Positions 53,538 to 62,744 of a DNA stretch of 64,000 bases are shown in pieces. Source of the DNA: Acidobacteriota bacterium. Its GTDB lineage: Bacteria > Acidobacteriota > Terriglobia > Acidiferrales > UBA7541. The first letter of the stretch is position 1. The number at the start of each line of letters is the position of its first letter. The translations under genes and the position numbers were made by a program. The notes beneath the pieces were generated by a model, which saw only the letters and a program-made list of their open reading frames with translations, did not search any database and was not told where the DNA came from. Where the stretch lies: contig JABCZJ010000008.1 of NCBI GenBank assembly GCA_013289715.1, positions 62,001 to 126,000 on the forward strand, read 5' to 3'.

Positions 53538-55265
53538 CTACGTGATTGCTACCTCTTCATAGATGCCAAACACCGCGCGCATGGCATCGCAGACTTCGCC
53601 GAGTGTGGCGTAGGCTTTCACTGCGTCGTAAATGAAGGGCATCAGATTGTCTTTGCCTTCGGCGGCCTTGCGCAGCGCCGCCAAGCGCCTGTCGACCTCC
53701 GCCTGCGAGCGCTCCGCGCGTAATTTGCGCAGCTGCGCGGTTTGGCGTGTCGCGACCGTCTCATCAATCTGCAAAATGTCGATGCCTTTTTCTTCTGCGA
53801 CATAATCATTCACGCCGACGATGATCTTTTCCTTGCGGTCGACCGCCAGCTGATACTTGTAGGACGCCTCTGCAATTTCTCGCTGCGGATACGCGCGCTC
53901 GATCGCCGCCACCATCCCGCCCAGCGCATCAATCTTCTGGATGTAATCCCACGCGCCGCGCTCCTCTTCGTTCGTTAATGCCTCGACGAAATAAGAGCCG
54001 CCCAGTGGGTCCGCTGTATTCGTCACGCCGCTTTCGTGCGCGATGATCTGCTGCGTGCGCAGCGCCAGCGTCGCCGCAAATTCGGTCGGCAGCGCCCAAG
54101 CCTCGTCCAAAGAATTCGTGTGCAGCGATTGCGTCCCGCCCATCACCGCCGCCAAAGCCTGTAACGCCGTACGCACCACGTTGTTGTAAGGCTGCTGCGC
54201 GGTCAGCGAACATCCCGCCGTCTGCGTGTGAAAACGCAGTGCCCAGGAGCGCGGATTCTTCGCGCCAAAGCGCTCCGTCATCGTCTTGTGCCAGATGCGC
54301 CGCGCCGCGCGATATTTCGCGATCTCCTCGAAGAAATCATTGTGCGCATTAAAGAAGAACGAAAGCCGCGGCGCAAACTCGTCCACGTCCATCCCGCGCC
54401 GCACGCCCCATTCCACGTATTCGATCCCGTCGCGCAAAGTGAACGCCAGTTCCTGAATCGCCGTCGAGCCGGCTTCGCGAATATGGTAGCCGCTGATCGA
54501 AATCGGATTGAATTTCGGAGTTTCCTTCGCGCCGAATTCCAGCGTGTCAATCACCAGGCGCATCGACGGTTCCGGCGGATAGATGTATTCCTTCTGCGCG
54601 ATGTATTCCTTCAAAATGTCGTTCTGCAGCGTGCCGGAAATCTTCTTCCAGTCCGCGCCTTGCTTCTCCGCGACGGCCAGGTACATGGCCCAAATCACCG
54701 CGGCCGGCGAATTGATGGTCATCGAAGTGGTTACATCCGCCAGCGGAATTTGGTTGAACAGCACTTCCATGTCTGCCAGCGAACTGATGGCGACGCCGCA
54801 TTTACCGACCTCGCCCTCGGACAGCGCGTGGTCCGCGTCGTAACCCATCAGCGTCGGCAAATCAAACGCCACGGAGAGCCCTGTCTGCCCCTGCCCCAGC
54901 AAATAACGGAAACGCGCGTTGGTGTCCTGCGCTGTGCCGAATCCCGCGAACTGCCGCATCGTCCATAAACGCCCGCGGTACATGGTCGAGTGAATTCCGC
55001 GCGTGTACGGAGGCTCGCCCGGATAGCCGAGATCCTTTTCCGGATTCCAGTCCGGCAGATCGGCGCCCGTGTACAGCCGCCGGATGGGATAACTCGAGAC
55101 CGTCGTAAACTCGTGCGCCCGCTCCGGCGATTTTGCGAGCGTCGGCGCCAAAGTTTTTTCCTCCCATGCGCGCTCGCCCGCGGAAACCTTGCGCTCGGGG
55201 TCAAGCGTGACGGTCACCTGCGATTTCAGCGACTTGCCGGCCTTTGCAATTATTTTTTCAGACAT
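53538..55265 (-). CDS. Methylmalonyl-CoA mutase family large subunit, isobutyryl-CoA mutase-like
   Basis: About 575 residues from the ATG at 55265 (GGAGG about 11 bases upstream). The mutase barrel is complete: [88 protein letters not shown] and the C-terminal [10 protein letters not shown]. In methylmalonyl-CoA mutase the carboxylate is held by Tyr89 and Arg207; here the aligned residues are Phe106 and Gln224, the pair reported for isobutyryl-CoA mutase, with identical spacing (118) and the conserved His at +155. The likely reaction is isobutyryl-CoA to n-butyryl-CoA. It needs the B12 subunit encoded at 51526-51939. Confidence 0.9.
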   Translation of the reverse strand: MSEKIIAKAGKSLKSQVTVTLDPERKVSAGERAWEEKTLAPTLAKSPERAHEFTTVSSYPIRRLYTGADLPDWNPEKDLGYPGEPPYTRGIHSTMYRGRLWTMRQFAGFGTAQDTNARFRYLLGQGQTGLSVAFDLPTLMGYDADHALSEGEVGKCGVAISSLADMEVLFNQIPLADVTTSMTINSPAAVIWAMYLAVAEKQGADWKKISGTLQNDILKEYIAQKEYIYPPEPSMRLVIDTLEFGAKETPKFNPISISGYHIREAGSTAIQELAFTLRDGIEYVEWGVRRGMDVDEFAPRLSFFFNAHNDFFEEIAKYRAARRIWHKTMTERFGAKNPRSWALRFHTQTAGCSLTAQQPYNNVVRTALQALAAVMGGTQSLHTNSLDEAWALPTEFAATLALRTQQIIAHESGVTNTADPLGGSYFVEALTNEEERGAWDYIQKIDALGGMVAAIERAYPQREIAEASYKYQLAVDRKEKIIVGVNDYVAEEKGIDILQIDETVATRQTAQLRKLRAERSQAEVDRRLAALRKAAEGKDNLMPFIYDAVKAYATLGEVCDAMRAVFGIYEEVAIT

Positions 55266-55502
55266 GAGGGAGGGTTCCTCCAAGGCCGCGCCAGGCGCAA
55301 ACATGCACACAGACCAGCGCGTCCATACTTCATCTTAGGGCAAGGGAAGAGATGCAGCAACAACCAGAAACCGAGGATTGCTCCATCGTATGGCGAGGAG
55401 GGCTTTCGTCGCGGCGATCTTCACGCCGCCATCGAGCCACGCCGCAACACCGACGGCGCACCAAAGTGCGCCGCTACAAAGACCCTGGATCCCGCCGCGC
55501 GT

Positions 55503-57563
55503 CTACTTCGCGCCCAAAACTGTCCCCGGGTCCGGCGTCCCCGGAATCAGCGGGTCCCGCGTCGTCTCGCCGCGCATCGCATCCGCGACGGTAATATGCT
55601 GCACTTCCAGCGTGCGGCCCATCGCCTGATTGAAATTCACCAGGGCCTCCGCCAGATTCGCCTGCGCGCGCAAAGCCGTGCCCTGCGCCGCCGTTAAGTC
55701 GCGCGAACGCAACACAACCTGGTAAGAAGTGGACGAACCCAGCTGATATTTCTTTTGCTCCGCGTCCAACGTCTGCTGCGCCAAATTCCGCGCCTTCTCC
55801 GCGGCCGCCACCTGCGATCGATCCTGCTGCAAAGTGATGATCGCGTTGCGCACGTTAATGACGATGGTATTTTCCGCCTGCCGGTATTGGACCCGTAGCT
55901 GCCGCTCATCGAACTGGGCTCGCGCGCTATCCGCCTGCGCGGAACGATTGCGCAGCGGCATCGTCAAAGTCACTCCCGCCGCGTAGGTCGGGTATTGGTT
56001 CTTGAACACCTGGGCCAGCGCATCGCTCACCCCGCCGTGCGTCACAGCGGTCGTCGTCGCGGGAACGCCTGCGAAAGCTTCATTGCCATTTATTAGTATG
56101 GGAACGCCATCCGCACCCACTAGCGGTGCCTGCGGATCGGCGACGAACGACCCGTTGACTCCCGTCGTATTGAATCCTGTCCCATTCAGTCCTTGCGACA
56201 CGTATTGCACGTAAGCGTTCAGCGAGGGCAGCAGGGAATTCCTGATAGCCTTCACCTCGATCTCGGAGTTCTTCAGATTCAGATCTGCCTGGTACAGCTC
56301 CGGACGCTTCTTCCACGCTTCCTGCACCGCCTCCTGCAGCGGAATATTTTCCACGATGTCCGGGGTCGAAATCGGCGTGGTCGGCACGATTTCAATCCCG
56401 GCCACGTCTTTCGCCAGCAAATTCTTGGCGATGTCGTTCAGCAGCACGGTTTCCTGCGTCAGTTTCGTGGTTTGCGCTACGATCAGATTTTGCTGGTCGG
56501 TAGCCAGCTGCGATTCCGCCGTCAGCACGTCCAACGGCGCCATGGTTCCAATCTCCAGCTGCTTCTTGTTGTCCTCCCACAGCTTTTGCGAGACGCCCAC
56601 CGCCGCTTCCTGCACCTTCACGTTCTGCCGGTCGTACACTAGTTCCCAGTAGTCGATCGAAGTCTGCGTCACCACCGCGATCACCTGCTGCGCGAACTGC
56701 GAATTCGCCGCCTTGATCGTATTTTTCTGTTCGATGATGTACCGCGTGTTCGGCAGTATTCCGAAGCCATTCAGCAGCGGCTGCGATAAAGTCGCCGTTA
56801 GTACCGGACTGAACGCCGGATTGAAGAACACATCCGGTTCGTTGGTCGCGCTTCGCGGCGTATTAAGAGTGACCGAGAAATTCGTGCCGGTGTGAAATCC
56901 CTGCGTGTACCCGAAATCAACGGCCGAGGAGTTTTGGTTTACCACCAGAATGTTCGTACCGGTGCCGGTGCCCGAAATGAACGGGTTATTGACCGGGACG
57001 TTCGAGTGATACCAGCTGTAGCCTGCCGTAAACACGGGATCGAACGACACCGATGGCGACGTGCCCAGCACCACTTGCTGCGTGCTGAGGCTTTGTGGAA
57101 CACCTCCAGCCTGGGCTTTCAGCAGTTGCGTTTCGGCGATCCAAGGGGCGAACCGTTCGACGAATATATTCAGATTATTTTCCAGCGCCAGCGATATCGC
57201 GTCGTCCAGGCTCAGCATCAGCTTGCCGTCGTGGATCAACTGATCAAGCCGCGTGGAATTCGTTAGCATCGGCTCAGGCATACTCCGCGGGGCGTAAGGC
57301 GCGAAGATGTTCGGGAACATCGGCTTGCCAGTGGAGTAATCGGCACCCATGCCTTCCCGCAGGTTGCGCGCCGGCTCCGACGCAGGCGATCCCGTCTGCG
57401 CGCCGGGCTGGCTGGCGGGTTGCGCGCCGGGCGCGCTCTGCTCCTGTTGCGCCTGTGCCGGCGTCTGGTTCTGGCCTTGCTGCGCCTGGGCGTACGCCGG
57501 TGACACAATCAGCGAAGCAGCCGTCAGCAGTGCCACCGCTACATGCCTTAGACTTCCGTTCAT
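55503..57563 (-). CDS. TolC-family outer membrane efflux protein
   Basis: 686 residues, longer than usual (about 450) because of a Gln/Pro/Ala-rich N-terminal segment. GGAGAGG precedes the ATG; a signal peptide (HVAVALLTAASLIVSPAYA) follows. Two OEP repeats with long coiled-coil helices are visible: QQVIAVVTQTSIDYWELVYD, SQKLWEDNKKQLEIG, LLAKDVAGIEIVP; and later SARAQFDERQLRVQYRQAEN, AAAEKARNLAQQTLDAEQKK. It forms a trimeric exit duct for an efflux or type I secretion pump. No inner-membrane pump gene lies next to it. Confidence 0.9.
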   Translation of the reverse strand: MNGSLRHVAVALLTAASLIVSPAYAQAQQGQNQTPAQAQQEQSAPGAQPASQPGAQTGSPASEPARNLREGMGADYSTGKPMFPNIFAPYAPRSMPEPMLTNSTRLDQLIHDGKLMLSLDDAISLALENNLNIFVERFAPWIAETQLLKAQAGGVPQSLSTQQVVLGTSPSVSFDPVFTAGYSWYHSNVPVNNPFISGTGTGTNILVVNQNSSAVDFGYTQGFHTGTNFSVTLNTPRSATNEPDVFFNPAFSPVLTATLSQPLLNGFGILPNTRYIIEQKNTIKAANSQFAQQVIAVVTQTSIDYWELVYDRQNVKVQEAAVGVSQKLWEDNKKQLEIGTMAPLDVLTAESQLATDQQNLIVAQTTKLTQETVLLNDIAKNLLAKDVAGIEIVPTTPISTPDIVENIPLQEAVQEAWKKRPELYQADLNLKNSEIEVKAIRNSLLPSLNAYVQYVSQGLNGTGFNTTGVNGSFVADPQAPLVGADGVPILINGNEAFAGVPATTTAVTHGGVSDALAQVFKNQYPTYAAGVTLTMPLRNRSAQADSARAQFDERQLRVQYRQAENTIVINVRNAIITLQQDRSQVAAAEKARNLAQQTLDAEQKKYQLGSSTSYQVVLRSRDLTAAQGTALRAQANLAEALVNFNQAMGRTLEVQHITVADAMRGETTRDPLIPGTPDPGTVLGAK

Positions 57564-58108
57564 CGTGTTGTCCTCTCCAAAGTTCTATCTTGAGTCTCGA
57601 CAGGCCTGTAACTTACTCAAACGCGCGAACAAGGGTGTTTGTTTCATTTTATGTATTCCCGATGCAACACTGCGGCCATGCATAACCGCTTGAATTTAGA
57701 CGATTAAACGGGAAATAGTGAGCGTCAGGCGTTCATTTCCGGACAGTACCGTGCGTACCCGGACACGCGTCGCGAAGTTTAGCATCGCGTCTTGCTCGTC
57801 GCAATCGCGGCTGGAAACGATTCAGATCTGCATCGCAGTCGGACGGTTCCAACCCACGCCGCCGTAGCTCCCTAGGGGCCTGTCTCGGACCCGCCCCTAC
57901 AACCGCAGAAGAAACCCGGCGTGGTTACTCGCGGATATGCAGATTCTCCGGCATCAATACCTCCAATCTGTCCCCTCACGATCCGCGACCTCGGCGCTCC
58001 TGCCTCACCCACCTCTGCGTCAGGGCTTTACGCCGTTGCTTTGGACTAGCGAGCCGCGCGCGCGTTGACACCTACCGCAGCGTCGAACTAACATGCCCCC
58101 GGCACCCG
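57564..58108. other. Divergent intergenic region with half a REP-like element
   Basis: 545 bases between the leftward TolC gene and the rightward TPM gene. CGGACCCGCCCCTAC near 57886-57900 repeats one arm of the hairpin at 59008-59038. No gene or clear promoter boxes are seen. Confidence 0.45.
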
Positions 58109-58993
58109 ATGACTCGCGCCCTAAGTTCGCGCCCCTGCTCTGCTGCGAAGTGGCAATTGCTGGCTCGCTCTTTACTTTTTCTGCTCGCTCTTTGTCTAGC
58201 CGCGCTCTCGGCGGCCGCTCAAGCGACGGATCTTCCCGTCAAGCCGAAGGGAGACGTCATTGATGTTCCTCCCAAGCCCACCGGCTACGTCAACGACTAC
58301 GCCCGCGTCCTAAGCCCCGGCGCGCGCCAGCAACTGGAAGCGCTCTGCACGGAAGTAAACGACAAGGCCAAAGCGCAAATTTTTGTAGTCATCGTCCCGT
58401 CGCTCGGTGATCGCACCGTTGAAGATTATTCCTTCGACGTAGCGACGAAATGGGGCGTCGGTCCGAAACAAACCTCGAGTGGAATCCTGATATTCCTGGC
58501 CGTCAACGACCACAAATACTGGACGCAGGTCGGCTACGGACTGGAAGGCATTCTGCCCGACGGCAAGGTCGGCGGCTTCGGCCGCGAAGCAGTTCCATAT
58601 CTCCGCCAAGGAAATTACGACGCGGCTGTGATGCGGATGACGCGGCGCATTGCCGATGTCATTGCTCAGGATCGCGGAGTCACTCTGAGCGGCGCACCGC
58701 TGCCCGCTGCGCGGACCGAAGGCTCGGGCCAGGGTAACATCAGCGGTCTTGCGGCATTCCTCATATTGGGAATCGTCATTTTCGCACTCTACGCAATGCT
58801 GAAGGGCGGCGGCGGACGTGGTCGAGGCGGCGGTAGTGGCTGGTGGATCGGTCCTCTGATCGCCAGCGGAATGGGCCGCAGCGGTTGGGGCGGCGGGGGA
58901 TTCGGCGGTGGAGGTTTTGGAGGCGGCGGTGGTGGATTTGGCGGCGGAGGCGGAGGTTCGTTCGGCGGAGGCGGCGCCGGCGGCAGCTGGTAA
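58109..58993 (+). CDS. TPM domain membrane protein with Gly-rich tail
   Basis: 294 residues. A signal peptide (LLFLLALCLAALSAAA) is followed by a TPM domain (about 55-185): GYVNDYARVLSPGARQQLEA, IFVVIVPSLGDRTVEDYSFD, KQTSSGILIFLAVNDHKYW and VGYGLEGILPDGKVGGF. A transmembrane helix (GLAAFLILGIVIFALYAML) and a C-terminal Gly/Phe/Ser tail follow. TPM proteins are envelope proteins; a phosphatase-like fold has been reported for some. They are often encoded with LemA, as here with lemA about 0.86 kb downstream. Confidence 0.88.
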   Translation: MTRALSSRPCSAAKWQLLARSLLFLLALCLAALSAAAQATDLPVKPKGDVIDVPPKPTGYVNDYARVLSPGARQQLEALCTEVNDKAKAQIFVVIVPSLGDRTVEDYSFDVATKWGVGPKQTSSGILIFLAVNDHKYWTQVGYGLEGILPDGKVGGFGREAVPYLRQGNYDAAVMRMTRRIADVIAQDRGVTLSGAPLPAARTEGSGQGNISGLAAFLILGIVIFALYAMLKGGGGRGRGGGSGWWIGPLIASGMGRSGWGGGGFGGGGFGGGGGGFGGGGGGSFGGGGAGGSW

Positions 58994-59012
58994 TAAAATT
59001 AGATCTGTAGGG

Positions 59013-59038
59013 GCGGGTCCCGCAGTTGCGGGACCCGC
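59013..59038. repeat. Perfect 12-base hairpin, REP-like
   Basis: GCGGGTCCCGCA-GT-TGCGGGACCCGC lies 20 bases after the TPM stop. The flank GTAGGGGC and this arm recur near 57886-57900. It could act as a terminator, but it has no T-run. Confidence 0.6.
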
Positions 59039-59071
59039 CTGCGGTAATGTCCATACAGCAAAGGTCGCTTA

Positions 59072-59788
59072 ATGGAAGCCAAACTAACTGAACTCGTAAG
59101 CCGTCTGAAAGCCGCAGCCGAGGCCAACCTGAAATCCATCGTGTTGTACGGTTCAGCGGTCACCGCCGAATTCCGCGCCGGGCATTCGGACCTCAACATC
59201 CTCTGCATCGTCGAACGCGCGGCCTCCGAAGATCTCGAGCATCTCCACGATGCCTCGGAATGGTGGGTGCGGCAAGGTAATCCGCCGCCGCTGCTCTTCA
59301 CGCTCGACGAACTGCATCGTTCCGCAGACGTGTTCGCCATCGAGCTGCTGGATATCACCCGGCACCACCGTCTGCTTTTCGGCACCGATTTCTTCGCCAA
59401 CTTCGAAGTTCCATTGCGTCTGCATCGCCTGCAAGTCGAGCGCGAACTGCGCGCCGATTGGCTGCGCCTGCGCCAGGGCATTCTGGCCGCGCCCTTGAGC
59501 TACAAAGCGCACTTAGCGATCATGTCGCAGTCCGTCTCCAGCTTCTGCGCCCTGTTCCGCCACGCGCTCGTCGCGCTGGGCCAGCCGATGCCAGCCACCA
59601 AACGCGAAGCAGTCGCTGCGGTGGCGACCCTCACCGGCGCAGACCCCTCGGCGTTTCACGCCTTGCTCGACGTACGCGAAGGAAAACGCAAGCCGCGCAA
59701 CATCGACGTAGAAGCCTCCCTGCACGCCTACCTGGAATTCGTAGAAGTTGTAACCAACGAAGTGGATCGCCGCCTCGACGCGCTGTGA
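59072..59788 (+). CDS. Nucleotidyltransferase-fold protein
   Basis: 238 residues. The N-terminal nucleotidyltransferase motif is LYGSAVTAEFRAGHSDLNIL: Gly27-Ser28, then Asp40 and Asn42 where active enzymes have a second Asp. The C-terminal half is helical (LRLHRLQVERELRADWLRLR ... HALVALGQPMPATKREAVAA). The altered metal site means catalysis is doubtful; it may bind nucleotides without transferring them. It lies between the TPM and lemA genes in the same direction. Confidence 0.72.
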   Translation: MEAKLTELVSRLKAAAEANLKSIVLYGSAVTAEFRAGHSDLNILCIVERAASEDLEHLHDASEWWVRQGNPPPLLFTLDELHRSADVFAIELLDITRHHRLLFGTDFFANFEVPLRLHRLQVERELRADWLRLRQGILAAPLSYKAHLAIMSQSVSSFCALFRHALVALGQPMPATKREAVAAVATLTGADPSAFHALLDVREGKRKPRNIDVEASLHAYLEFVEVVTNEVDRRLDAL

Positions 59789-59852
59789 GCAGCACGAATC
59801 GCCGCTCTTGCAGTATGATGACTCCGCACTACCACTCACTCGGAGGCACTTC

Positions 59853-60434
59853 ATGAAAGCAGCCCTCGGCGTAATCGCGGTCATGCTCATCATCGCAGTC
59901 GGTATCGGTCTCTGGTACGCCGGCAGCCGCAACGAAATGGTCCGTCTCAACGAACAGGTGAAATCGAACTGGGCCCAGGTGGACGTCGTCCTGCAGCGCC
60001 GCGCCGACCTAATCCCCAACTTGGTCGCCACGGTTCAAGGTTTCGCCGCGCATGAAGAAACCGTCTTCGACGATATCGCCAAAGCCCGCACGCAATACAT
60101 GAACGCGCAAACTCCTGCCGACAAGATCGCCGCGAGTAATCAGATTTATCCGTTGGAATTGAAAGTTCTGGCCCTATCGGAAAGTTATCCGCAACTGAAG
60201 TCCAACGAAAACTTCCTCCGTTTGCAGGACGAACTCGCTGGCACCGAAAATCGCATCGCCGTAGAGCGCAAGCGGTACAACGATTCCATCCAGGCCTACA
60301 ACACCTACATCGGCGTGCTCCCCAATAACATTTTCGCCGGATGGGCCGGCTTCAAACGCAACAACGATTACTTCCAGGCCGCCGAAGCGGCACGCGAAGT
60401 TCCCAAAGTCCAATTCCCGGCCGCGAAGCCGTAA
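59853..60434 (+). CDS. lemA: LemA family protein
   Basis: About 193 residues from the ATG at 59853, with GGAGG six bases upstream; the upstream frame has no site. A short membrane anchor (GVIAVMLIIAVGIGLWYAG) is followed by the LemA signature VRLNEQVKSNWAQVDVVLQR and RADLIPNLVATVQGFAAHEE, then helices to RYNDSIQAYNTYIGVLPNNI. It is an inner-membrane protein of uncertain function, often next to TPM genes, which is the case here. Confidence 0.93.
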   Translation: MKAALGVIAVMLIIAVGIGLWYAGSRNEMVRLNEQVKSNWAQVDVVLQRRADLIPNLVATVQGFAAHEETVFDDIAKARTQYMNAQTPADKIAASNQIYPLELKVLALSESYPQLKSNENFLRLQDELAGTENRIAVERKRYNDSIQAYNTYIGVLPNNIFAGWAGFKRNNDYFQAAEAAREVPKVQFPAAKP

Positions 60435-60513
60435 GCGGCCGGCGAACGCGCGCAGCAATTCGCGCGATGGCCGTCGCGGCCACCGAATTCACGCGTTCCA
60501 CGTGATTTCGTCG

Positions 60514-60945
60514 TTATTTTTTTTCTTGCGGGTCTGCGGAGGTTTGCCGGGGTGCCGCAGGCGCGCGCTTGCGTTCCGAGGATTCGCTCCAGTCCTCCGG
60601 CGGAAAGCCGATGCGCCAGAAAAGCGGCGAAGATTCGGTGAATTCCAATCCCACCTCGGTCTTGCTTCCCTTGTTCTCGCTGATGAACGCCACGTTGCAC
60701 GTCAGTTCTTCCACTGTCTTGGAATTGACGATAGAAACTTGTTGCCCGCGCGTCACCGGAGCGTCCAGCGAAACCAGGCAGCCATTGGCGTTCACCGTAG
60801 TCGTCTTGGTCTCTTCTTCGAAGGGTTTGCCTTTGCTCGTGCCGCGCACGATCACCGCCATCTGAATGTGCACGCGCTGGGTGCGCCGTAGTTTGCTGTG
60901 CTGTTGGGCCGCCGGAATCGGCGGCGGTTCTTTGCCGTTCGTCAT
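60514..60945 (-). CDS. PilZ domain protein
   Basis: About 143 residues from the ATG at 60945 (GGGGAG seven bases upstream). The c-di-GMP motif starts LRRTQRVHIQM (RxxxR-type), and the second motif is NANGCLVSLDAPVTRGQ, where Asn replaces the usual Asp/Ser of DxSxxG. The strands ISENKGSKTEVGLEF complete the PilZ barrel. Binding of c-di-GMP is likely but may be weakened by the changed motif. A GGDEF/EAL protein is encoded at 27.7 kb. It is convergent with lemA. Confidence 0.85.
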   Translation of the reverse strand: MTNGKEPPPIPAAQQHSKLRRTQRVHIQMAVIVRGTSKGKPFEEETKTTTVNANGCLVSLDAPVTRGQQVSIVNSKTVEELTCNVAFISENKGSKTEVGLEFTESSPLFWRIGFPPEDWSESSERKRAPAAPRQTSADPQEKK

Positions 60946-61202
60946 CCAATTCTCCCCGGTATCAGCCACCCAATACAATTTTGAGGGATACAAGGCCCGC
61001 AATCGGGCATATTCAAGCAAGCGGTGCCCAAAAGCGAAACCTTCCAGCTCCTCGACCCATCCCTCCGCCGCTGGCTCAAGTTGCGACGCATGTTACTCTC
61101 TGATGAATCCTGCGGACCCGCCTTGACCCTCCCGCCGTCCCGCGCTACGCTAATTCCAGCAATAGGGGTCGTATCCAGGAGGCTTCGCTCCCGCGAATCT
61201 GA

Positions 61203-62228
61203 ATGAAACAAACCGTCCGGCTGGCAGGTGGCATCAACGAACTCTTCGGAACCCTCGACGAAAATCTTAAACTCTTCGAGTCCGCCCTTCACGTTACTAC
61301 GCATCTGCGCGATCACGACCTGGAAATCGAAGGCTCGCAGCCTCAGGTGGAGCGCGCCGCGCAAATCCTGGGCGAATACAATCAACGCATCCGCGACGGG
61401 CGAATTCCCGACAGTTCGGAAGTGAAATCCCTCCTGCGCATTGCCACGGGTGCCACGAGTGAACCCGCTGCCTCCGTTCGTGGCGCATTTGCGCTCTCGA
61501 ACACGCGCTCTTTCGGCAAGAAGACCATCACTCCGAAGAGCGCGAACCAAAAACGCTACATGGAAGCCCTCGAAGCCTACGACATGGTCTTCGCCATCGG
61601 CCCCGGCGGCACAGGCAAGACGTATCTCGCCGTCGCCATGGCCGTGACCGCCTTGCTCTCGAAACAAGTGAACCGCATCATCCTTGCGCGCCCCGCCGTC
61701 GAGGCCGGCGAGCGCCTCGGCTTTCTGCCCGGCACGCTGCAGGAAAAAGTGGACCCGTACATGCGTCCGCTGTACGACGCGCTGCACGACCTGCTCGAAG
61801 CGGACAGACTCGAGAGTTTTCTAGAGAAGGGAATTATCGAAGTCGCGCCGCTCGCGTTCATGCGCGGCCGCACGCTCAACGATTCCTTCGTCATCCTCGA
61901 CGAAGCCCAGAACACCACCAGCGAGCAAATGAAAATGTTCCTCACGCGCCTGGGCTTCAATTCCAAAGCCGTAATCACCGGCGACGTCACCCAAATCGAT
62001 TTACCCGAATCGCGCCGCTCCGGCCTCATCGAAGCCATCGAAATCGTCGGCAAGATCGAAGGCATCTCGTTCGTTTATTTCGATGAACGCGACGTCGTGC
62101 GCCACAATCTCGTCCAACGCATCATCAAGGCCTACGACGAGCACGCCGCCACTCATCCCGGTCACAACGGTCGCGCTTCAGGCGCCGGACGCGCTGGCCA
62201 TTCCGGCCTGCAGAATCCGCGGGATTAA
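61203..62228 (+). CDS. ybeZ: PhoH-like ATPase (YbeZ)
   Basis: 341 residues. After an N-terminal KH-like part ([20 protein letters not shown]), the PhoH domain has [20 protein letters not shown], Walker [31 protein letters not shown], Walker [13 protein letters not shown] and [13 protein letters not shown]. YbeZ is an RNA-associated ATPase that works with YbeY in rRNA processing. The order ybeZ-ybeY-CorC/YbeX is conserved in many bacteria and is seen here. The extreme C-terminus is Gly/His/Arg-rich. Confidence 0.93.
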   Translation: MKQTVRLAGGINELFGTLDENLKLFESALHVTTHLRDHDLEIEGSQPQVERAAQILGEYNQRIRDGRIPDSSEVKSLLRIATGATSEPAASVRGAFALSNTRSFGKKTITPKSANQKRYMEALEAYDMVFAIGPGGTGKTYLAVAMAVTALLSKQVNRIILARPAVEAGERLGFLPGTLQEKVDPYMRPLYDALHDLLEADRLESFLEKGIIEVAPLAFMRGRTLNDSFVILDEAQNTTSEQMKMFLTRLGFNSKAVITGDVTQIDLPESRRSGLIEAIEIVGKIEGISFVYFDERDVVRHNLVQRIIKAYDEHAATHPGHNGRASGAGRAGHSGLQNPRD

Positions 62229-62238
62229 TCTCGCGCGC

Positions 62239-62742
62239 ATGATCCTCAATCAACAGCGTCGCGTTCGTGTTTCCATTTCCGGTCTGGAGAAATTCCTCGC
62301 CGCCGCGCGCAATCGCTTGCGTCTTGCACCCCGCTGCCTCACCGTCGCGCTTGTTACCGACGCGCAGATGGCGCGCTGGAATCGCGCGTACCGTGGCAAA
62401 AATCGCCCGACCGATGTATTGTCCTTCCCAGCAGATGGCTCGCACGCAGAACCAGCAACCAGGCGAAAGCATCGTCAGCCGCGCCGCGCGCGCGCCACGC
62501 GCATCTCCGCAGCAAGGGCCGCGTCAGCGTCTGGATCGGTCCCCGAATATCTGGGAGATATCGCCATCGCGCCCGCGGTCGCACGCCGCAACGCTCTGCG
62601 TCTCGGCCGCGCGTTCGATCACGAAATGCGTATCGTTATTCTCCACGGCATCCTGCACCTGCTGGGCTACGATCACGAGACCGACTCAGGCGAAATGGAC
62701 CGGCGCGAAAATCGCCTGCGTCGCGACCTAGGATTGCTCTGA
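62239..62742 (+). CDS. ybeY: Endoribonuclease YbeY with basic insertion
   Basis: About 167 residues from the ATG at 62239, ten bases after the ybeZ stop; it has no clear ribosome site, so translation is probably coupled. YRGKNRPTDVLSFP starts the conserved part, and the zinc motif HGILHLLGYDH (about 136-146) is intact. Between them, residues about 67-101 form an Ala/Arg-rich insertion (RRKHRQPRRARATR) not seen in E. coli YbeY. The enzyme matures 16S rRNA and acts in ribosome quality control. Confidence 0.92.
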   Translation: MILNQQRRVRVSISGLEKFLAAARNRLRLAPRCLTVALVTDAQMARWNRAYRGKNRPTDVLSFPADGSHAEPATRRKHRQPRRARATRISAARAASASGSVPEYLGDIAIAPAVARRNALRLGRAFDHEMRIVILHGILHLLGYDHETDSGEMDRRENRLRRDLGLL

Positions 62743-62744
62743 CG

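Noticed and set aside
54228..54968. 246-codon plus-strand frame
   Set aside because: Antisense to the mutase large subunit.
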